This document shows positions 1 to 7,883 of a stretch of DNA of 9,020 nucleotides, piece by piece. This DNA is from Polynucleobacter sp. UBA962 (lineage in GTDB: Bacteria > Pseudomonadota > Gammaproteobacteria > Burkholderiales > Burkholderiaceae), in the NCBI GenBank assembly GCA_002292975.1, contig DBCI01000130.1:1147-10166 (forward strand), in the 5' to 3' direction. How positions within the stretch are numbered: the stretch's first letter is position 1; every line of letters begins with the position of its first letter. The notes beneath the pieces are model-generated. The model did not search any database and was not told where the DNA came from. It was given only the letters and a program-made list of their open reading frames with translations. Both the position numbers and the translations under genes were made by a program.

Positions 1-128
1 GCGCCAATAACAGTAGGCACCATCGACAATGCCAAGAGGGCATAGGTGTTTCTTAGGACACGGTTACGGGTTTGGGCTGTAGCAACCGTTGCGCCATTAC
101 CAAAACCATACGAGTTCAGATCACTCAT
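1..128 (-). CDS. Bax inhibitor-1/YccA-like inner membrane protein, 5' end only
   Basis: Only the first 42 codons lie in the window; the rest is beyond the left edge. The protein begins MSDLNSYGFGNGATVATAQT and continues with a basic stretch (R21, R23, R26) and then a hydrophobic run (about residues 29-42) that looks like the start of a first transmembrane helix. A short polar N-terminus followed by a 'RNRVLRNTYALLALSM' type segment is what I know from Bax inhibitor-1 (UPF0005/YccA-YbhL) proteins, multi-pass inner membrane proteins; YccA in Escherichia coli interacts with the FtsH protease. The start is well supported by an AAGGAG ribosome binding site just upstream. It is transcribed divergently from ndk. 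The family call rests on a short N-terminus, so it is likely but not certain. Confidence 0.7.
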   Translation of the reverse strand, partial: MSDLNSYGFGNGATVATAQTRNRVLRNTYALLALSMVPTVIG

Positions 129-133
129 TGAGT

Positions 134-141
134 AGCTCCTT
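134..141 (-). promoter_or_regulatory. Ribosome binding site of the minus-strand membrane protein gene
   Basis: Read on the minus strand this is AAGGAGCT, a near-perfect Shine-Dalgarno sequence with five to seven bases to the ATG at 128. It fixes the start of the truncated gene. Its first A is also the last base of the leader inverted repeat next to it. Confidence 0.8.
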
Positions 142-167
142 ATAAAAGGCCCAACATGGGCTTTATA
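141..167 (-). repeat. Leader inverted repeat next to the ribosome binding site
   Basis: The arms are TATAAA plus GCCCA on one side and TGGGC plus TTTATA on the other, with a three-base loop (154-156) and a two-base bulge (147-148) on one side. That is eleven pairs in all. Transcribed on the minus strand from the predicted promoter, the hairpin would sit at the very 5' end of the mRNA and end exactly where the Shine-Dalgarno sequence begins. It could stabilise the mRNA or limit ribosome access; the sequence alone does not decide. No U tract follows, so it is not a terminator. Confidence 0.5.
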
Positions 168-174
168 GGCACTA

Positions 175-201
175 AGTATAGACAAAATAGGTAAAAATCA
201 A
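175..201 (-). promoter_or_regulatory. Putative sigma-70 promoter for the minus-strand membrane protein gene
   Basis: On the minus strand there is a -10 hexamer TATACT (175-180), five of six to consensus. Upstream, TTGATT (196-201) gives a short 15-base spacer, and TCTTGA (198-203) would give 17. The predicted transcription start is near 168, which leaves a leader of about 40 bases. The -10 is good; the exact -35 is uncertain. Confidence 0.5.
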
Positions 202-295
202 GACCTCGGAAATACCATTACCAAAATAAAGGCTTATACCCAAGAAATTCAAGGGCTTAGAGGTGCCTAACGGGGGTAAAACCCTAAAAACAACG

Positions 296-301
296 TATAA
301 T
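296..301 (+). promoter_or_regulatory. Perfect -10 box of the putative ndk promoter
   Basis: TATAAT matches the sigma-70 -10 consensus exactly and lies 62 bases before the ndk ATG, with an expected transcription start near 307. The place where a -35 should be (about 273-278) is a G run followed by TA and does not resemble TTGACA. The promoter may therefore rely on its -10 alone or on an activator. It probably drives ndk and the genes behind it, as no other strong promoter-like site precedes rlmN, ispG or hisS. Confidence 0.55.
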
Positions 302-352
302 TTCGCATCGCAACCCTAAGACAGTTGCCCCTTTTACTTAATCCTTACTACT

Positions 353-356
353 GGAG
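353..356 (+). promoter_or_regulatory. Ribosome binding site of ndk
   Basis: GGAG ends seven bases before the ATG at 364. It selects this start over an upstream in-frame TTG at 325, which would add 13 residues not found in the Ndk family. Confidence 0.75.
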
Positions 357-363
357 TTTTTGC

Positions 364-789
364 ATGGCAATTCAGCGCACCCTTTCCATCATTAAACCCG
401 ATGCCGTCGCCAAGAATGTGATTGGCCAAATTTATGCTCGTTTTGAGCAGGCTGGTTTGAAGATCATCGCATCCAAAATGGCGCATCTTTCTAAAAATGA
501 GGCAGAGCAGTTCTACGCGGTGCATAAGGATCGTCCCTTCTTTAAAGATCTTGTTGGATTTATGATCTCTGGCCCTGTGATGATTCAAGTGCTTGAGGGA
601 GAGAACGCGATTCTGAAGAACCGTGAGCTCATGGGCGCAACCGATCCCAAAAAGGCAGACAAAGGCACCATTCGTGCTGATTTTGCTGACAGCATTGATG
701 CCAATGCGGTACATGGTTCGGATGCTCCTGAGACCGCCGCCGTGGAAGTTGCATTTTTCTTCCCCGGGATGAACGTCTATTCGCGTTAA
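364..789 (+). CDS. ndk: Nucleoside diphosphate kinase
   Basis: This enzyme transfers the gamma-phosphate of ATP to nucleoside diphosphates through a phosphohistidine intermediate and balances the cytoplasmic NTP and dNTP pools. The protein has 141 residues, the standard bacterial length. The start [15 protein letters not shown] carries the invariant K11-P12-D13 motif. The active-site signature NAVHGSD lies at 114-120, with the catalytic histidine at H117 as in E. coli. The protein ends with the usual FFFPGM-type C-terminus. The start at 364 is set by a GGAG seven bases upstream and by family length. It is the first gene of a long plus-strand run, has a TATAAT box upstream, and rlmN follows after nine bases. 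No key residue is missing. Confidence 0.97.
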   Translation: MAIQRTLSIIKPDAVAKNVIGQIYARFEQAGLKIIASKMAHLSKNEAEQFYAVHKDRPFFKDLVGFMISGPVMIQVLEGENAILKNRELMGATDPKKADKGTIRADFADSIDANAVHGSDAPETAAVEVAFFFPGMNVYSR

Positions 790-798
790 TCGATTGTC

Positions 799-1959
799 TT
801 GAACACAGCCCGCACGAACTTACTCAATTTTGATGCTGCCAAGATGGCAGAGTACGTTGCGGGGCTAAATGAGAAGCCCTTTCGGGCAAAACAACTCATG
901 CAATGGGTGCATCAGCGCGGCATCAGTGATGTAGCGCAGATGACCGATTTGGCTAAATCCTTTCGGGCAACCCTAGCAGCAGACGCCGAGGTCAGTAGCC
1001 TTCCAGTAATTTCTGACCATAGAGCGGGAGATGGCACTCGCAAATGGTTACTCGATGTGGGTGCTGGCAATGCTGTGGAAATGGTATTCATTCCCGAGGA
1101 TGATCGCGGAACATTGTGTATCTCCTCACAAGCCGGTTGCGCAGTCAACTGTCGTTTTTGCTCCACCGGAGCCCAAGGCTTTGCGAGGAACTTAACACCC
1201 GCAGAGATTATTGGTCAGCTCTGGTTTGCAGAGCACCACTTACGGAGTGATCCTAATGCTGTGCGTCGCTTAGACGAGGATTGCGCTGCTCAACAGTCGG
1301 GTCGCGTGATCTCCAATGTGGTGATGATGGGAATGGGTGAGCCACTCCTGAACTACGATGCGGTCTTAATTGCCTTACGTCTCATGCTGGATGACCATGC
1401 TTATGGCTTATCGCGCCGCCGTGTCACCGTATCCACCTCGGGGGTCGTGCCCATGATGGATCGCTTGGCGCAGGATTGCCCAGTAGCCTTAGCGGTATCG
1501 CTCCATGCCCCAAACGATGCCTTACGCAATGAACTGGTGCCGTTAAACCAAAAGTATCCCCTCAAAGAACTAATTGCAGCATGTGATCGCTATCTTCCAT
1601 TTGCACCCAGAGACTTCATTACCTTTGAGTACTGCATGCTCGACGGCGTGAACGATCACGATCAACATGCCAAAGAACTCATTACTTTATTAAAGGGTTT
1701 GCATTGCAAGCTCAACCTGATTCCCTTTAATCCATTCCCCGAGTCAGGCCTAAAGCGCTCACCACCAGCGCGCGTTAAAGAATTTGCCCAGATTTTGCAA
1801 GATGCTGACATCGTCACCACAGTGCGTAAAACCCGTGGGGATGATATTGCTGCAGCCTGTGGACAACTGGCGGGTGATGTGATCGATCGTACCAATCGCA
1901 ATCAACGCCAAGAACGGGCAATGCGCAGTGAACATGTGGTGCAATGGCAGGAACGATAA
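799..1959 (+). CDS. rlmN: Dual-specificity 23S rRNA (A2503-C2) / tRNA (A37-C2) methyltransferase
   Basis: RlmN is a radical-SAM enzyme that puts a methyl group on C2 of A2503 in 23S rRNA and of A37 in some tRNAs, which tunes decoding and the peptide exit tunnel. The 386-residue protein has an N-terminal helical domain (about 1-90, with EKPFRAKQL at 25-33). Its radical-SAM 4Fe-4S motif is C114-x3-C118-x2-C121, and MGMGEPLLN (177-185) is the SAM-binding GEP motif. STSG (212-215) and SLHAPND (234-240) follow, and the second catalytic cysteine is C354 in the [12 protein letters not shown] segment. The start is TTG at 799, nine bases after the ndk stop, with no visible Shine-Dalgarno sequence. The next in-frame start, ATG at 844, would remove the conserved NLL-FD N-terminus, so I prefer TTG. 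The segment around 145-170 is longer than in E. coli, which I believe is usual in betaproteobacteria. Confidence 0.95.
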   Translation: MNTARTNLLNFDAAKMAEYVAGLNEKPFRAKQLMQWVHQRGISDVAQMTDLAKSFRATLAADAEVSSLPVISDHRAGDGTRKWLLDVGAGNAVEMVFIPEDDRGTLCISSQAGCAVNCRFCSTGAQGFARNLTPAEIIGQLWFAEHHLRSDPNAVRRLDEDCAAQQSGRVISNVVMMGMGEPLLNYDAVLIALRLMLDDHAYGLSRRRVTVSTSGVVPMMDRLAQDCPVALAVSLHAPNDALRNELVPLNQKYPLKELIAACDRYLPFAPRDFITFEYCMLDGVNDHDQHAKELITLLKGLHCKLNLIPFNPFPESGLKRSPPARVKEFAQILQDADIVTTVRKTRGDDIAAACGQLAGDVIDRTNRNQRQERAMRSEHVVQWQER

Positions 1960-1969
1960 TAGAGACATT

Positions 1970-3232
1970 ATGAGTAATCCAAACACCTGTTTACCGCCTT
2001 TGCCTTTAGGCCCATCAGTCCGCAGAGTCTCACGCCAGTCGGTGGTTGCTTGGGGTGATCACAAGGTCACCGTTGGTGGTGATGCGCCCGTGCGGGTACA
2101 GTCGATGACCAATACCGATACGGTAGACGCTATTGCCACAGCCATTCAAGTGAAAGAACTGGCGCGCGCCGGCTCAGAGCTAGTGCGTATCACTGTTAAT
2201 ACTCCCGAGGCGGCTGCCCAAGTGCCGTATATCCGCGAACAACTCGACAAGATGGATGTGATGGTGCCTTTAATTGGGGACTTCCATTACAACGGCCATA
2301 CCTTGCTGAAAGACTATCCGGATTGTGCGAAAGCTTTATCGAAATACCGCATTAATCCTGGCAATGTGGGTAAGGGAGCTAAACGCGATCCACAATTTGC
2401 GCAAATGATTGAGGCGGCTTGTCATTACGATAAGCCGATTCGGATTGGAGTGAACTGGGGCAGTCTTGATCAAGACCTATTGGCGCAAATCATGGACGAC
2501 AACGCCAAACTGGCAAGTCCGAAGACCTCCCAAGAGGTCATGATTGAGGCATTAATACAGTCTGCTTTGCAATCTGCTAGTAAGGCCGTCGAATTGGGCA
2601 TGAACCCCGATCAAATTACGCTCTCGTGCAAAGTAAGTGGCGTACAAGATTTGATTGCGGTCTATCGTGACCTGGCACGTCGTTGCGATTACTCCTTGCA
2701 TTTGGGCCTGACAGAAGCCGGTATGGGTAGCAAAGGGATTGTGGCATCGACCGCAGCACTGTCGGTCTTATTACAAGAAGGCATTGGAGATACTATTCGG
2801 ATCTCACTGACGCCTGATCCTGGCGCGCCGCGCGAGAACGAGGTGATCGTAGGCCAAGAGATCTTGCAAACCATGGGCTTGCGTAATTTCACGCCAATGG
2901 TGATTGCGTGTCCTGGTTGTGGTCGCACGACCAGCACCACCTTCCAAGAGCTGGCTGCCAAGATTCAGTCCTATTTGCGTCAGCAAATGCCTGTCTGGAA
3001 AAAAACCCATCCTGGGGTTGAGAACATGAACGTGGCGGTGATGGGCTGCATTGTGAACGGACCCGGTGAAAGTAAGCATGCCAATATCGGAATTTCTTTG
3101 CCCGGTACTGGAGAGACCCCATCGGCACCTGTGTTTGTGGATGGTGTCAAAGTTAAAACCCTGCGAGGCGAGGGCATCGCGGAAGAGTTCCAGCTGATAG
3201 TGGATGACTACGTCAACACACACTATCGCTAA
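1970..3232 (+). CDS. ispG: 4-hydroxy-3-methylbut-2-enyl diphosphate synthase (MEP pathway)
   Basis: IspG (GcpE) reductively opens methylerythritol cyclodiphosphate to HMBPP, the penultimate step of the MEP route to isoprenoids. The protein has 420 residues from ATG 1970, longer than the 372 of E. coli; I recall this longer form, with inserted sequence, as usual for betaproteobacteria. The 4Fe-4S ligands are visible: C314 and C317 in CPGCGRTT, C360 in [10 protein letters not shown], and the glutamate ligand E367. The substrate-binding barrel shows VQSMTNTDT near the N-terminus, [11 protein letters not shown], and [12 protein letters not shown]. The start is ten bases after the rlmN stop, with only a weak AGAGA upstream. 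An in-frame ATG at 1928 would add 14 residues unlike the family and overlap rlmN by 32 bases, so I reject it. hisS follows 25 bases downstream. Confidence 0.96.
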   Translation: MSNPNTCLPPLPLGPSVRRVSRQSVVAWGDHKVTVGGDAPVRVQSMTNTDTVDAIATAIQVKELARAGSELVRITVNTPEAAAQVPYIREQLDKMDVMVPLIGDFHYNGHTLLKDYPDCAKALSKYRINPGNVGKGAKRDPQFAQMIEAACHYDKPIRIGVNWGSLDQDLLAQIMDDNAKLASPKTSQEVMIEALIQSALQSASKAVELGMNPDQITLSCKVSGVQDLIAVYRDLARRCDYSLHLGLTEAGMGSKGIVASTAALSVLLQEGIGDTIRISLTPDPGAPRENEVIVGQEILQTMGLRNFTPMVIACPGCGRTTSTTFQELAAKIQSYLRQQMPVWKKTHPGVENMNVAVMGCIVNGPGESKHANIGISLPGTGETPSAPVFVDGVKVKTLRGEGIAEEFQLIVDDYVNTHYR

Positions 3233-3257
3233 TCAGTTTTATTCAACCATCAATCTC

Positions 3258-4544
3258 ATGCAAAAGATCAGTGCCATCCGAGGAATGAACGATATGCTGC
3301 CAAGTCAGTCGGCAGCATGGTTGCACTTAGAGAGAGCGCTTTCTGATCTCACTCGTGCCTATGGCTATGAACAGATTCGTACGCCAATTGTGGAATCAAC
3401 CGCTTTATTCCAACGCGGGATTGGTGAGGTCACCGATATTGTCGAGAAGGAAATGTACTCCTTCGAGGATCGACTGAATGGGGAGCAACTTACCCTTCGA
3501 CCTGAGGGAACTGCAGCGATCGTTCGTGCCGTGATTGAGCACAACCTCATTTATGAGGGACCCAAACGTCTTTGGTACACCGGTCCGATGTTTCGTCACG
3601 AACGCCCTCAACGTGGGCGCTATCGCCAGTTCCATCAATTTGGAATCGAGGCCCTTGGTTTTGCAGGACCCGATATCGATGCAGAAATCATTCTTATGGG
3701 CCAACGCTTGTGGGATGAACTGGGATTAAAAGGGGTCCGCCTTGAGATTAATTCCTTAGGCCAGACCGAAGAGCGCTTGCAACATCGCACCGCCTTAGTG
3801 AGTTATCTGACCCAACACCAGTCTCAACTCGATGAAGACTCGCAACGACGACTGCAAAGCAATCCCTTACGGATTTTGGATTCGAAGAATCCTGCGATGC
3901 AAACTCTGATTGAGGGCGCACCAAAATTACTAGAGTTCTTGGGCAAAGAGTCGCTTCTACACTTTGAGACCTTACAGGGTCTGCTCAAAGCAAATAACAT
4001 CCCATTCAAGATCAATCCCCGTTTAGTGCGCGGACTTGACTATTACAACCTTAGTGTCTTTGAGTGGATCACCGACGCTCTAGGAGCCCAAGGCACGATT
4101 GCGGGCGGTGGGCGCTATGATCCTCTGATTGAGCGTATGGGTGGCAAACCTGCCCCCGCCTGTGGGTGGGCCATGGGCATGGAGCGTGTGATTGAGTTGA
4201 TGGGTATCTCAGAGAGCTTGCCAGAGACCGAGTCAGTATGCGATGTCTATGTCTTGCATCAGGGCGGTGAGACCCTTAGGGAGGCGTTAATTGCATCAGA
4301 GGCATTGCGGAGTGCCGGGGTGGATGTGATTTTGCATTGCCCGCCTGATGGTCAGAGCAGTAGCTTTAAGTCACAAATGAAAAAAGCCGATGCCAGCGGT
4401 GCACAGTTAGCACTCATCATTGGCCCCGATGAGCTTACTCGCCAAGAAGCGCAACTCAAAGACCTTCGAGGTACAGGGGAACAAAAGGCAATACCCCTAG
4501 CAGGATTGCTGAGTGCAGTTGTTGACGCACTGGTTGATTCATAG
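3258..4544 (+). CDS. hisS: Histidyl-tRNA synthetase
   Basis: This class II synthetase charges tRNA-His with histidine in the cytoplasm. From ATG 3258 it has 428 residues, close to the usual 424-430, and begins [15 protein letters not shown] like other bacterial HisS. TLRPEGT (79-85), motif 2 [14 protein letters not shown] (112-125), the histidine-specific signatures RGLDYY (258-263) and GGGRYD (283-288), and motif 3 GWAMGMER (303-310) are all intact. The C-terminal anticodon-binding domain covers about 325-428. No clear Shine-Dalgarno sequence precedes 3258. An in-frame ATG at 3204 would overlap ispG by 29 bases and add 18 residues unlike the family, so 3258 is more likely, though not proven. 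Its place between ispG and yfgM is conserved in many proteobacteria. Confidence 0.95.
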   Translation: MQKISAIRGMNDMLPSQSAAWLHLERALSDLTRAYGYEQIRTPIVESTALFQRGIGEVTDIVEKEMYSFEDRLNGEQLTLRPEGTAAIVRAVIEHNLIYEGPKRLWYTGPMFRHERPQRGRYRQFHQFGIEALGFAGPDIDAEIILMGQRLWDELGLKGVRLEINSLGQTEERLQHRTALVSYLTQHQSQLDEDSQRRLQSNPLRILDSKNPAMQTLIEGAPKLLEFLGKESLLHFETLQGLLKANNIPFKINPRLVRGLDYYNLSVFEWITDALGAQGTIAGGGRYDPLIERMGGKPAPACGWAMGMERVIELMGISESLPETESVCDVYVLHQGGETLREALIASEALRSAGVDVILHCPPDGQSSSFKSQMKKADASGAQLALIIGPDELTRQEAQLKDLRGTGEQKAIPLAGLLSAVVDALVDS

Positions 4545-4620
4545 GGGATTCTCTGTCCTTTGCGCCTTGGGCATAAAATAGGCGTTTATTCAAATCCTTA
4601 TATATAGTTAGCACAGCACG
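4545..4620 (+). promoter_or_regulatory. Gap before yfgM, possible internal promoter
   Basis: The gap is much longer than the others in the first half of the cluster. Near its end (4599-4608) is an AT-rich stretch containing overlapping TATATA and TATAGT, either of which could act as a -10 box. I find no convincing -35 at a proper distance. A four-base stem (4563-4566 with 4581-4584) before TTTATT is too weak to call a terminator. No Shine-Dalgarno sequence is visible before the yfgM ATG. Confidence 0.25.
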
Positions 4621-5274
4621 ATGGCACTCGATCTCGAAGAACAAGAACAAATTGCAAACCTGAAGTCCTTTTGGAATCGCTTCGGTAAGTACATTATTGG
4701 CGTGGTAACTGTGGCGCTATTTACATACGCTGCTTTTAGTGGCTGGAATTGGTATCAGCGTAGCCAAGCGGCTGAGGCTGCAAAACTCTATGAGACCTTA
4801 TTAGGTACCCTCACGAAGAACGAGCGCGATAAAACCTATCTGGCTGCTGACGATCTGCAGAAAAAATTTGCAGGCACCGCCTACGCAGCGATGGGTAGTT
4901 TAGTGGCTGCTAAGATTGCAGCCGATGCCAATGATGGTGCCAAAGCACAAATCTATTTGAAGTGGGCTGCCAACAAAGCGAGCGATGATGCCTATCGAGC
5001 TTTAGCACAATTGCGATTAGTGGGGCTATTAATTGATCAAGGGACTGACGCTACGATGAGTGAAGCCGATCAAATTCTGAAGGGGAAGGCGGTTAAGGGA
5101 TTTGAACCCTTATGGATCGAGCGCCGCGGTGATTGGTTCTTGGCACAAAAGAAGACTGCCGAAGCGCGTACGCAGTATTTGGACGCCTGGAAATTACTCG
5201 AAAAAGATAAATCGTTTCCGGAAGACTCCAAGCGTCTCTTGAAGGTCAAGATCGATGCAGTAGGAGGTATGTAA
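4621..5274 (+). CDS. yfgM: YfgM-like periplasmic chaperone anchored in the inner membrane (TPR-like)
   Basis: YfgM proteins are single-pass inner membrane proteins with a periplasmic TPR-like domain. In E. coli YfgM works with PpiD at the SecYEG translocon and helps hand over exported proteins. The 217-residue product, close to the 206 of E. coli, opens with an acidic/glutamine-rich stretch (MALDLEEQEQIANLKSFWNR). One transmembrane helix follows at about 24-45, then an alanine-rich helical domain (about 50-217) compatible with TPR-type repeats. Its position directly between hisS and bamB is the standard one and supports the call as much as the sequence does. The last codons contain the AGGAGG that serves bamB, so the two are very likely translated in a coupled way. 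Confidence 0.88.
   Translation: MALDLEEQEQIANLKSFWNRFGKYIIGVVTVALFTYAAFSGWNWYQRSQAAEAAKLYETLLGTLTKNERDKTYLAADDLQKKFAGTAYAAMGSLVAAKIAADANDGAKAQIYLKWAANKASDDAYRALAQLRLVGLLIDQGTDATMSEADQILKGKAVKGFEPLWIERRGDWFLAQKKTAEARTQYLDAWKLLEKDKSFPEDSKRLLKVKIDAVGGM
5262..5267 (+). promoter_or_regulatory. Ribosome binding site of bamB, inside the end of yfgM
   Basis: AGGAGG is the full Shine-Dalgarno core, seven bases before the GTG at 5275. It lies in the last codons of yfgM and decides the GTG as the bamB start. It is the strongest ribosome binding site among the cluster genes. Confidence 0.8.
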
Positions 5275-6405
5275 GTGCGATTTGTGCGAACCGCCTCGGT
5301 ACTGTTGGTATCGCTAGCTCTTTTAGCATGCGCTGGCTCGTCTAAGGTTCGTAAACCTGCTGATTTAGTGAACCTCACCAATCAGGTGGATTTAGTAGAG
5401 GTATGGTCTGCCAGTGTCGGTGGCTCCGTGCCCGCAAACTTCCGTCCGGTGGTGGCAGACAATCATGTGTTTGCTGCCTCGATGCGCGGCACTCTCAGTA
5501 AATTAAATATACAGACCGGTAGAGTGGTATGGGAAGTATCTGTGCCCGAGAAACTCTCTATTGGTCCAGGATCCGATGGTAAAACAACAGTAGTAATTAG
5601 TAGCGAAGGCAATGTGTTTGCCTATGATGAGGCAGGTAAAAATATCTGGAAATCCTCGATTGGTAGTGAGGTGCTTTCAGACCCCATCGTTGCTAGCGGT
5701 ATTGTGGTGATCCGAACCTTGGATAACCGTTTTATTGGTCTAGATGCTGGGACTGGCAAGCGCCGCTGGATTTATCAACGCCAACAATCACCTTTGTCCT
5801 TAAGGGTAGGTTACAGCATGCTCTTAGTAGGTAATGATGCGGTCATTACGGGTTTTGCGGGTGGACGTTTTGGAGCAATGGCGCTTAACAATGGCGGCCT
5901 GATTTGGGAATCTGCGGTCTCCTTCCCCAAAGGATTTTCGGAGATTGAGCGCTTAAACGATGTCACGAGTCGCCCTAGTTTTGAAGAAGGGCGCCTGTGC
6001 ATTGTTTCTTACCAAGGTAAGATTGGTTGCGCAGAGCTTCGCACAGGTAATCTAATTTGGTCGAAGGATTTCTCAAGCTATACCGGAACTGCGCAAAGCA
6101 TTGAATTTGTCTTTGCTGCCGATGAGAAGTCACACGTGACTGCGTATCGTGCAAGCGACGGAGTGCAAGTTTGGCAAAATACCCAACTCACTTGGCGTGA
6201 CGTTGGAGAACCTTTAGCAATTGGCAAGGTGGTGCTGATGGGCGATCAGCAAGGTTATGTTCACCTCATTAACCAAAATAGTGGGGAGATGGTCTCGCGC
6301 ATTCGGCATGACAGCTCCCCAGTTAGCGCTGCACCAATTGCAGCTGGCGGTGTGATCATCATTGCCTCGCAAGGTGGCAAGATCACTGCTTACCGTCCCC
6401 GCTAA
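5275..6405 (+). CDS. bamB: Outer membrane assembly lipoprotein BamB
   Basis: BamB is a lipoprotein of the BAM complex; it binds BamA and helps fold and insert outer membrane proteins. The 376-residue product (E. coli 392) has a lipoprotein signal peptide with basic R2 and R5, a hydrophobic core, and lipobox LLAC ending at C19. Residue +2 is alanine, consistent with sorting to the outer membrane. The body is an eight-bladed PQQ-type beta-propeller: blade-closing tryptophans recur at W44, W86, W125, W165, W211, W262 and W300 in G-xx-W contexts. C242 and C252 lie in the periplasmic part and could form a disulfide (inference). The GTG start touches the yfgM stop with no gap and has a full AGGAGG upstream. 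der begins four bases after the stop. Confidence 0.94.
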   Translation: MRFVRTASVLLVSLALLACAGSSKVRKPADLVNLTNQVDLVEVWSASVGGSVPANFRPVVADNHVFAASMRGTLSKLNIQTGRVVWEVSVPEKLSIGPGSDGKTTVVISSEGNVFAYDEAGKNIWKSSIGSEVLSDPIVASGIVVIRTLDNRFIGLDAGTGKRRWIYQRQQSPLSLRVGYSMLLVGNDAVITGFAGGRFGAMALNNGGLIWESAVSFPKGFSEIERLNDVTSRPSFEEGRLCIVSYQGKIGCAELRTGNLIWSKDFSSYTGTAQSIEFVFAADEKSHVTAYRASDGVQVWQNTQLTWRDVGEPLAIGKVVLMGDQQGYVHLINQNSGEMVSRIRHDSSPVSAAPIAAGGVIIIASQGGKITAYRPR

Positions 6406-6409
6406 GTAC

Positions 6410-7768
6410 ATGAAACCCGTCATCGCAATTGTGGGCCGACCGAACGTCGGTAAATCCACCCTATTTAATCGCCTAACCAAATCGCGTGATGCACTCGTTG
6501 CTGATTTTCCGGGACTAACCCGCGATCGCCATTATGGTAATGGCCGAGTGGGTGAGCGCGAGTTTATTTGCATTGATACCGGCGGCTTTGAGCCTGTCGC
6601 GAAGACCGGTATCTTGGCCGAGATGGCAAAGCAAACCAAGCAAGCAGTTGCAGAGTCTGACCTCATTATCTTTTTAGTGGATGGTCGTTTAGGTTTAGCA
6701 CCCCAAGACCGAGTAATTGCAGAGTTCTTGCGCAAGACCGGTCGTCCAGTCATATTGGCAGTGAACAAAACAGAGGGCATGCCACACAGCGTGGTTACCG
6801 CTGACTTCCATGAGCTCGCCTTGGGTGAGCCTGAAGCAATTTCTTCTGCCCATGGCGATGGTGTGCGCTCCTTGTTAGAGGAAGCCTTAGATCGGTTGCA
6901 GATTCCTGACCCTGTGCCAGAAGAAGAGTCTGTTTTGGATGGCACACGCCCAATGAAGATTGCTGTAGTGGGTCGACCGAATGTCGGTAAATCAACTTTT
7001 ATCAATACCTTAATTGGAGAGGAGCGGGTGATTGCCTTTGATCTACCCGGTACCACCCGCGATGCAATTGAAGTGCCCTTTGAGCGCAATGGCAAGTCCT
7101 ATATCCTGATCGATACCGCAGGTCTGCGACGCCGCGGTAAGGTCTTTGAGGCAATCGAAAAGTTTTCAGTAGTTAAAACCCTACAAGCCATTAATGATGC
7201 CAACGTAGTGATTTTGATGCTCGATGCGCAGCAAGATATCTCGGAGCAAGATGCGCATATTGCGGGATACATTGTGGAAGCGGGGCGTGCGATGGTGGTG
7301 GCAGTGAACAAGTGGGATGGCATTGACACCTATGTCAAAGAACGGGCACGGGTTGAGATCTCCCAAAAACTGCGTTTTCTGGATTTTGCGAACGTGCATC
7401 CGATTTCTGCAAAGAAGGGCTTTGGCATTAAAGATCTATTTAAAGATGTGGATAAGGCCTTCCTAGCAGGTATGGCTAAACTTTCTACACCGAAGTTAAC
7501 CCGTGCCATGATTGATGCGGTAGCCCATCAGCAGCCCAAACGAGTAGGGCGAGGACGACCAAAACTACGCTATGCACACCAAGGGGGCATGAACCCACCC
7601 ATTGTGATTATTCATGGTAGCGCCCTTAACGGGATTACCGATAGCTATAAACGCTATCTAGAAGGGCGTTTTCGGGAGATCTTCGATCTCCGTGGTACCC
7701 CTTTGCGGATCGAGTTCCGTACCGCCGTAAACCCATACGTTAAAGAAGAAAAACCACGCCGTAAGTAG
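6410..7768 (+). CDS. der: Ribosome assembly GTPase Der (EngA), tandem G domains
   Basis: Der is an essential GTPase needed for maturation of the 50S ribosomal subunit. It is unusual in having two G domains in tandem plus a C-terminal KH-like domain. In this 452-residue protein the first G domain shows GRPNVGKST (9-17), T37 in switch I, DTGG (56-59), NKTE (119-122) and SAH (146-148). The second shows GRPNVGKS (188-195), DTAG (235-238), NKWD (300-303) and SAK (333-335). The KH-like domain (about 345-452) ends in a lysine/arginine-rich tail. The ATG at 6410 begins [15 protein letters not shown], right for the family, whereas an in-frame start at 6362 inside bamB would add 16 foreign residues. 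The gap of four bases to bamB and lack of a clear Shine-Dalgarno sequence suggest translational coupling. Confidence 0.96.
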   Translation: MKPVIAIVGRPNVGKSTLFNRLTKSRDALVADFPGLTRDRHYGNGRVGEREFICIDTGGFEPVAKTGILAEMAKQTKQAVAESDLIIFLVDGRLGLAPQDRVIAEFLRKTGRPVILAVNKTEGMPHSVVTADFHELALGEPEAISSAHGDGVRSLLEEALDRLQIPDPVPEEESVLDGTRPMKIAVVGRPNVGKSTFINTLIGEERVIAFDLPGTTRDAIEVPFERNGKSYILIDTAGLRRRGKVFEAIEKFSVVKTLQAINDANVVILMLDAQQDISEQDAHIAGYIVEAGRAMVVAVNKWDGIDTYVKERARVEISQKLRFLDFANVHPISAKKGFGIKDLFKDVDKAFLAGMAKLSTPKLTRAMIDAVAHQQPKRVGRGRPKLRYAHQGGMNPPIVIIHGSALNGITDSYKRYLEGRFREIFDLRGTPLRIEFRTAVNPYVKEEKPRRK

Positions 7769-7883
7769 GTTTTGTAATCCCCGTGGTGCAATTGATTTAA
7801 TGCGGGTAATATCCATTGGGTAAACAGTTTTATTGCAGTGATAAAAGCAAGACTCCCAAACAAAATAAGTAATAAGGAGCAGT
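7769..7883 (+). promoter_or_regulatory. der-hfq gap with possible hfq promoter
   Basis: This is the longest gap in the plus-strand run. TTGGGT (7816-7821) followed after 18 bases by GATAAA (7840-7845) is a fair sigma-70 candidate; TAATAT (7807-7812) is another possible -10 without a clear -35. hfq usually has its own promoters in proteobacteria, so one here is expected. Two weak inverted repeats span the der stop (7750-7755 with 7768-7773; 7753-7758 with 7782-7787), but neither is followed by a T run, so I do not call a terminator. Confidence 0.3.
7874..7879 (+). promoter_or_regulatory. Ribosome binding site of hfq
   Basis: AAGGAG lies four bases before the ATG at 7884, somewhat tight but strong. 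Most genes upstream in the cluster lack such a site. Confidence 0.75.

Noticed and set aside
325..363. N-terminal extension of ndk from TTG 325
   Set aside because: The extra 13 residues are not part of the Ndk family, and GGAG at 353-356 points to ATG 364.
334..714. Antisense open frame of 126 codons opposite ndk
   Set aside because: It is fully covered by ndk, has no family resemblance and no ribosome binding site that I can see.
1928..1969. N-terminal extension of ispG overlapping rlmN
   Set aside because: The added residues ([14 protein letters not shown]) simply read the rlmN 3' end in another frame; ATG 1970 fits better.
3204..3257. N-terminal extension of hisS overlapping ispG
   Set aside because: HisS proteins start just before the [14 protein letters not shown] motif; the extension is family-foreign and would make the protein longer than usual.
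3535..3729. Second plus-strand open frame inside hisS
   Set aside because: It is out of frame within the HisS catalytic domain and has no recognisable features.
6532..7095. Long antisense open frame of 187 codons opposite der
   Set aside because: It lies wholly inside the strongly conserved der gene on the other strand, has no recognisable domain, and its serine/arginine/proline-rich composition is typical of a shadow frame.
7749..7787. Possible terminator after der (AAAACC/GGTTTT and ACCACG/CGTGGT repeats)
   Set aside because: Stems are short, loops are 12 and 23 bases, and no T run follows, so it does not meet the pattern of an intrinsic terminator.
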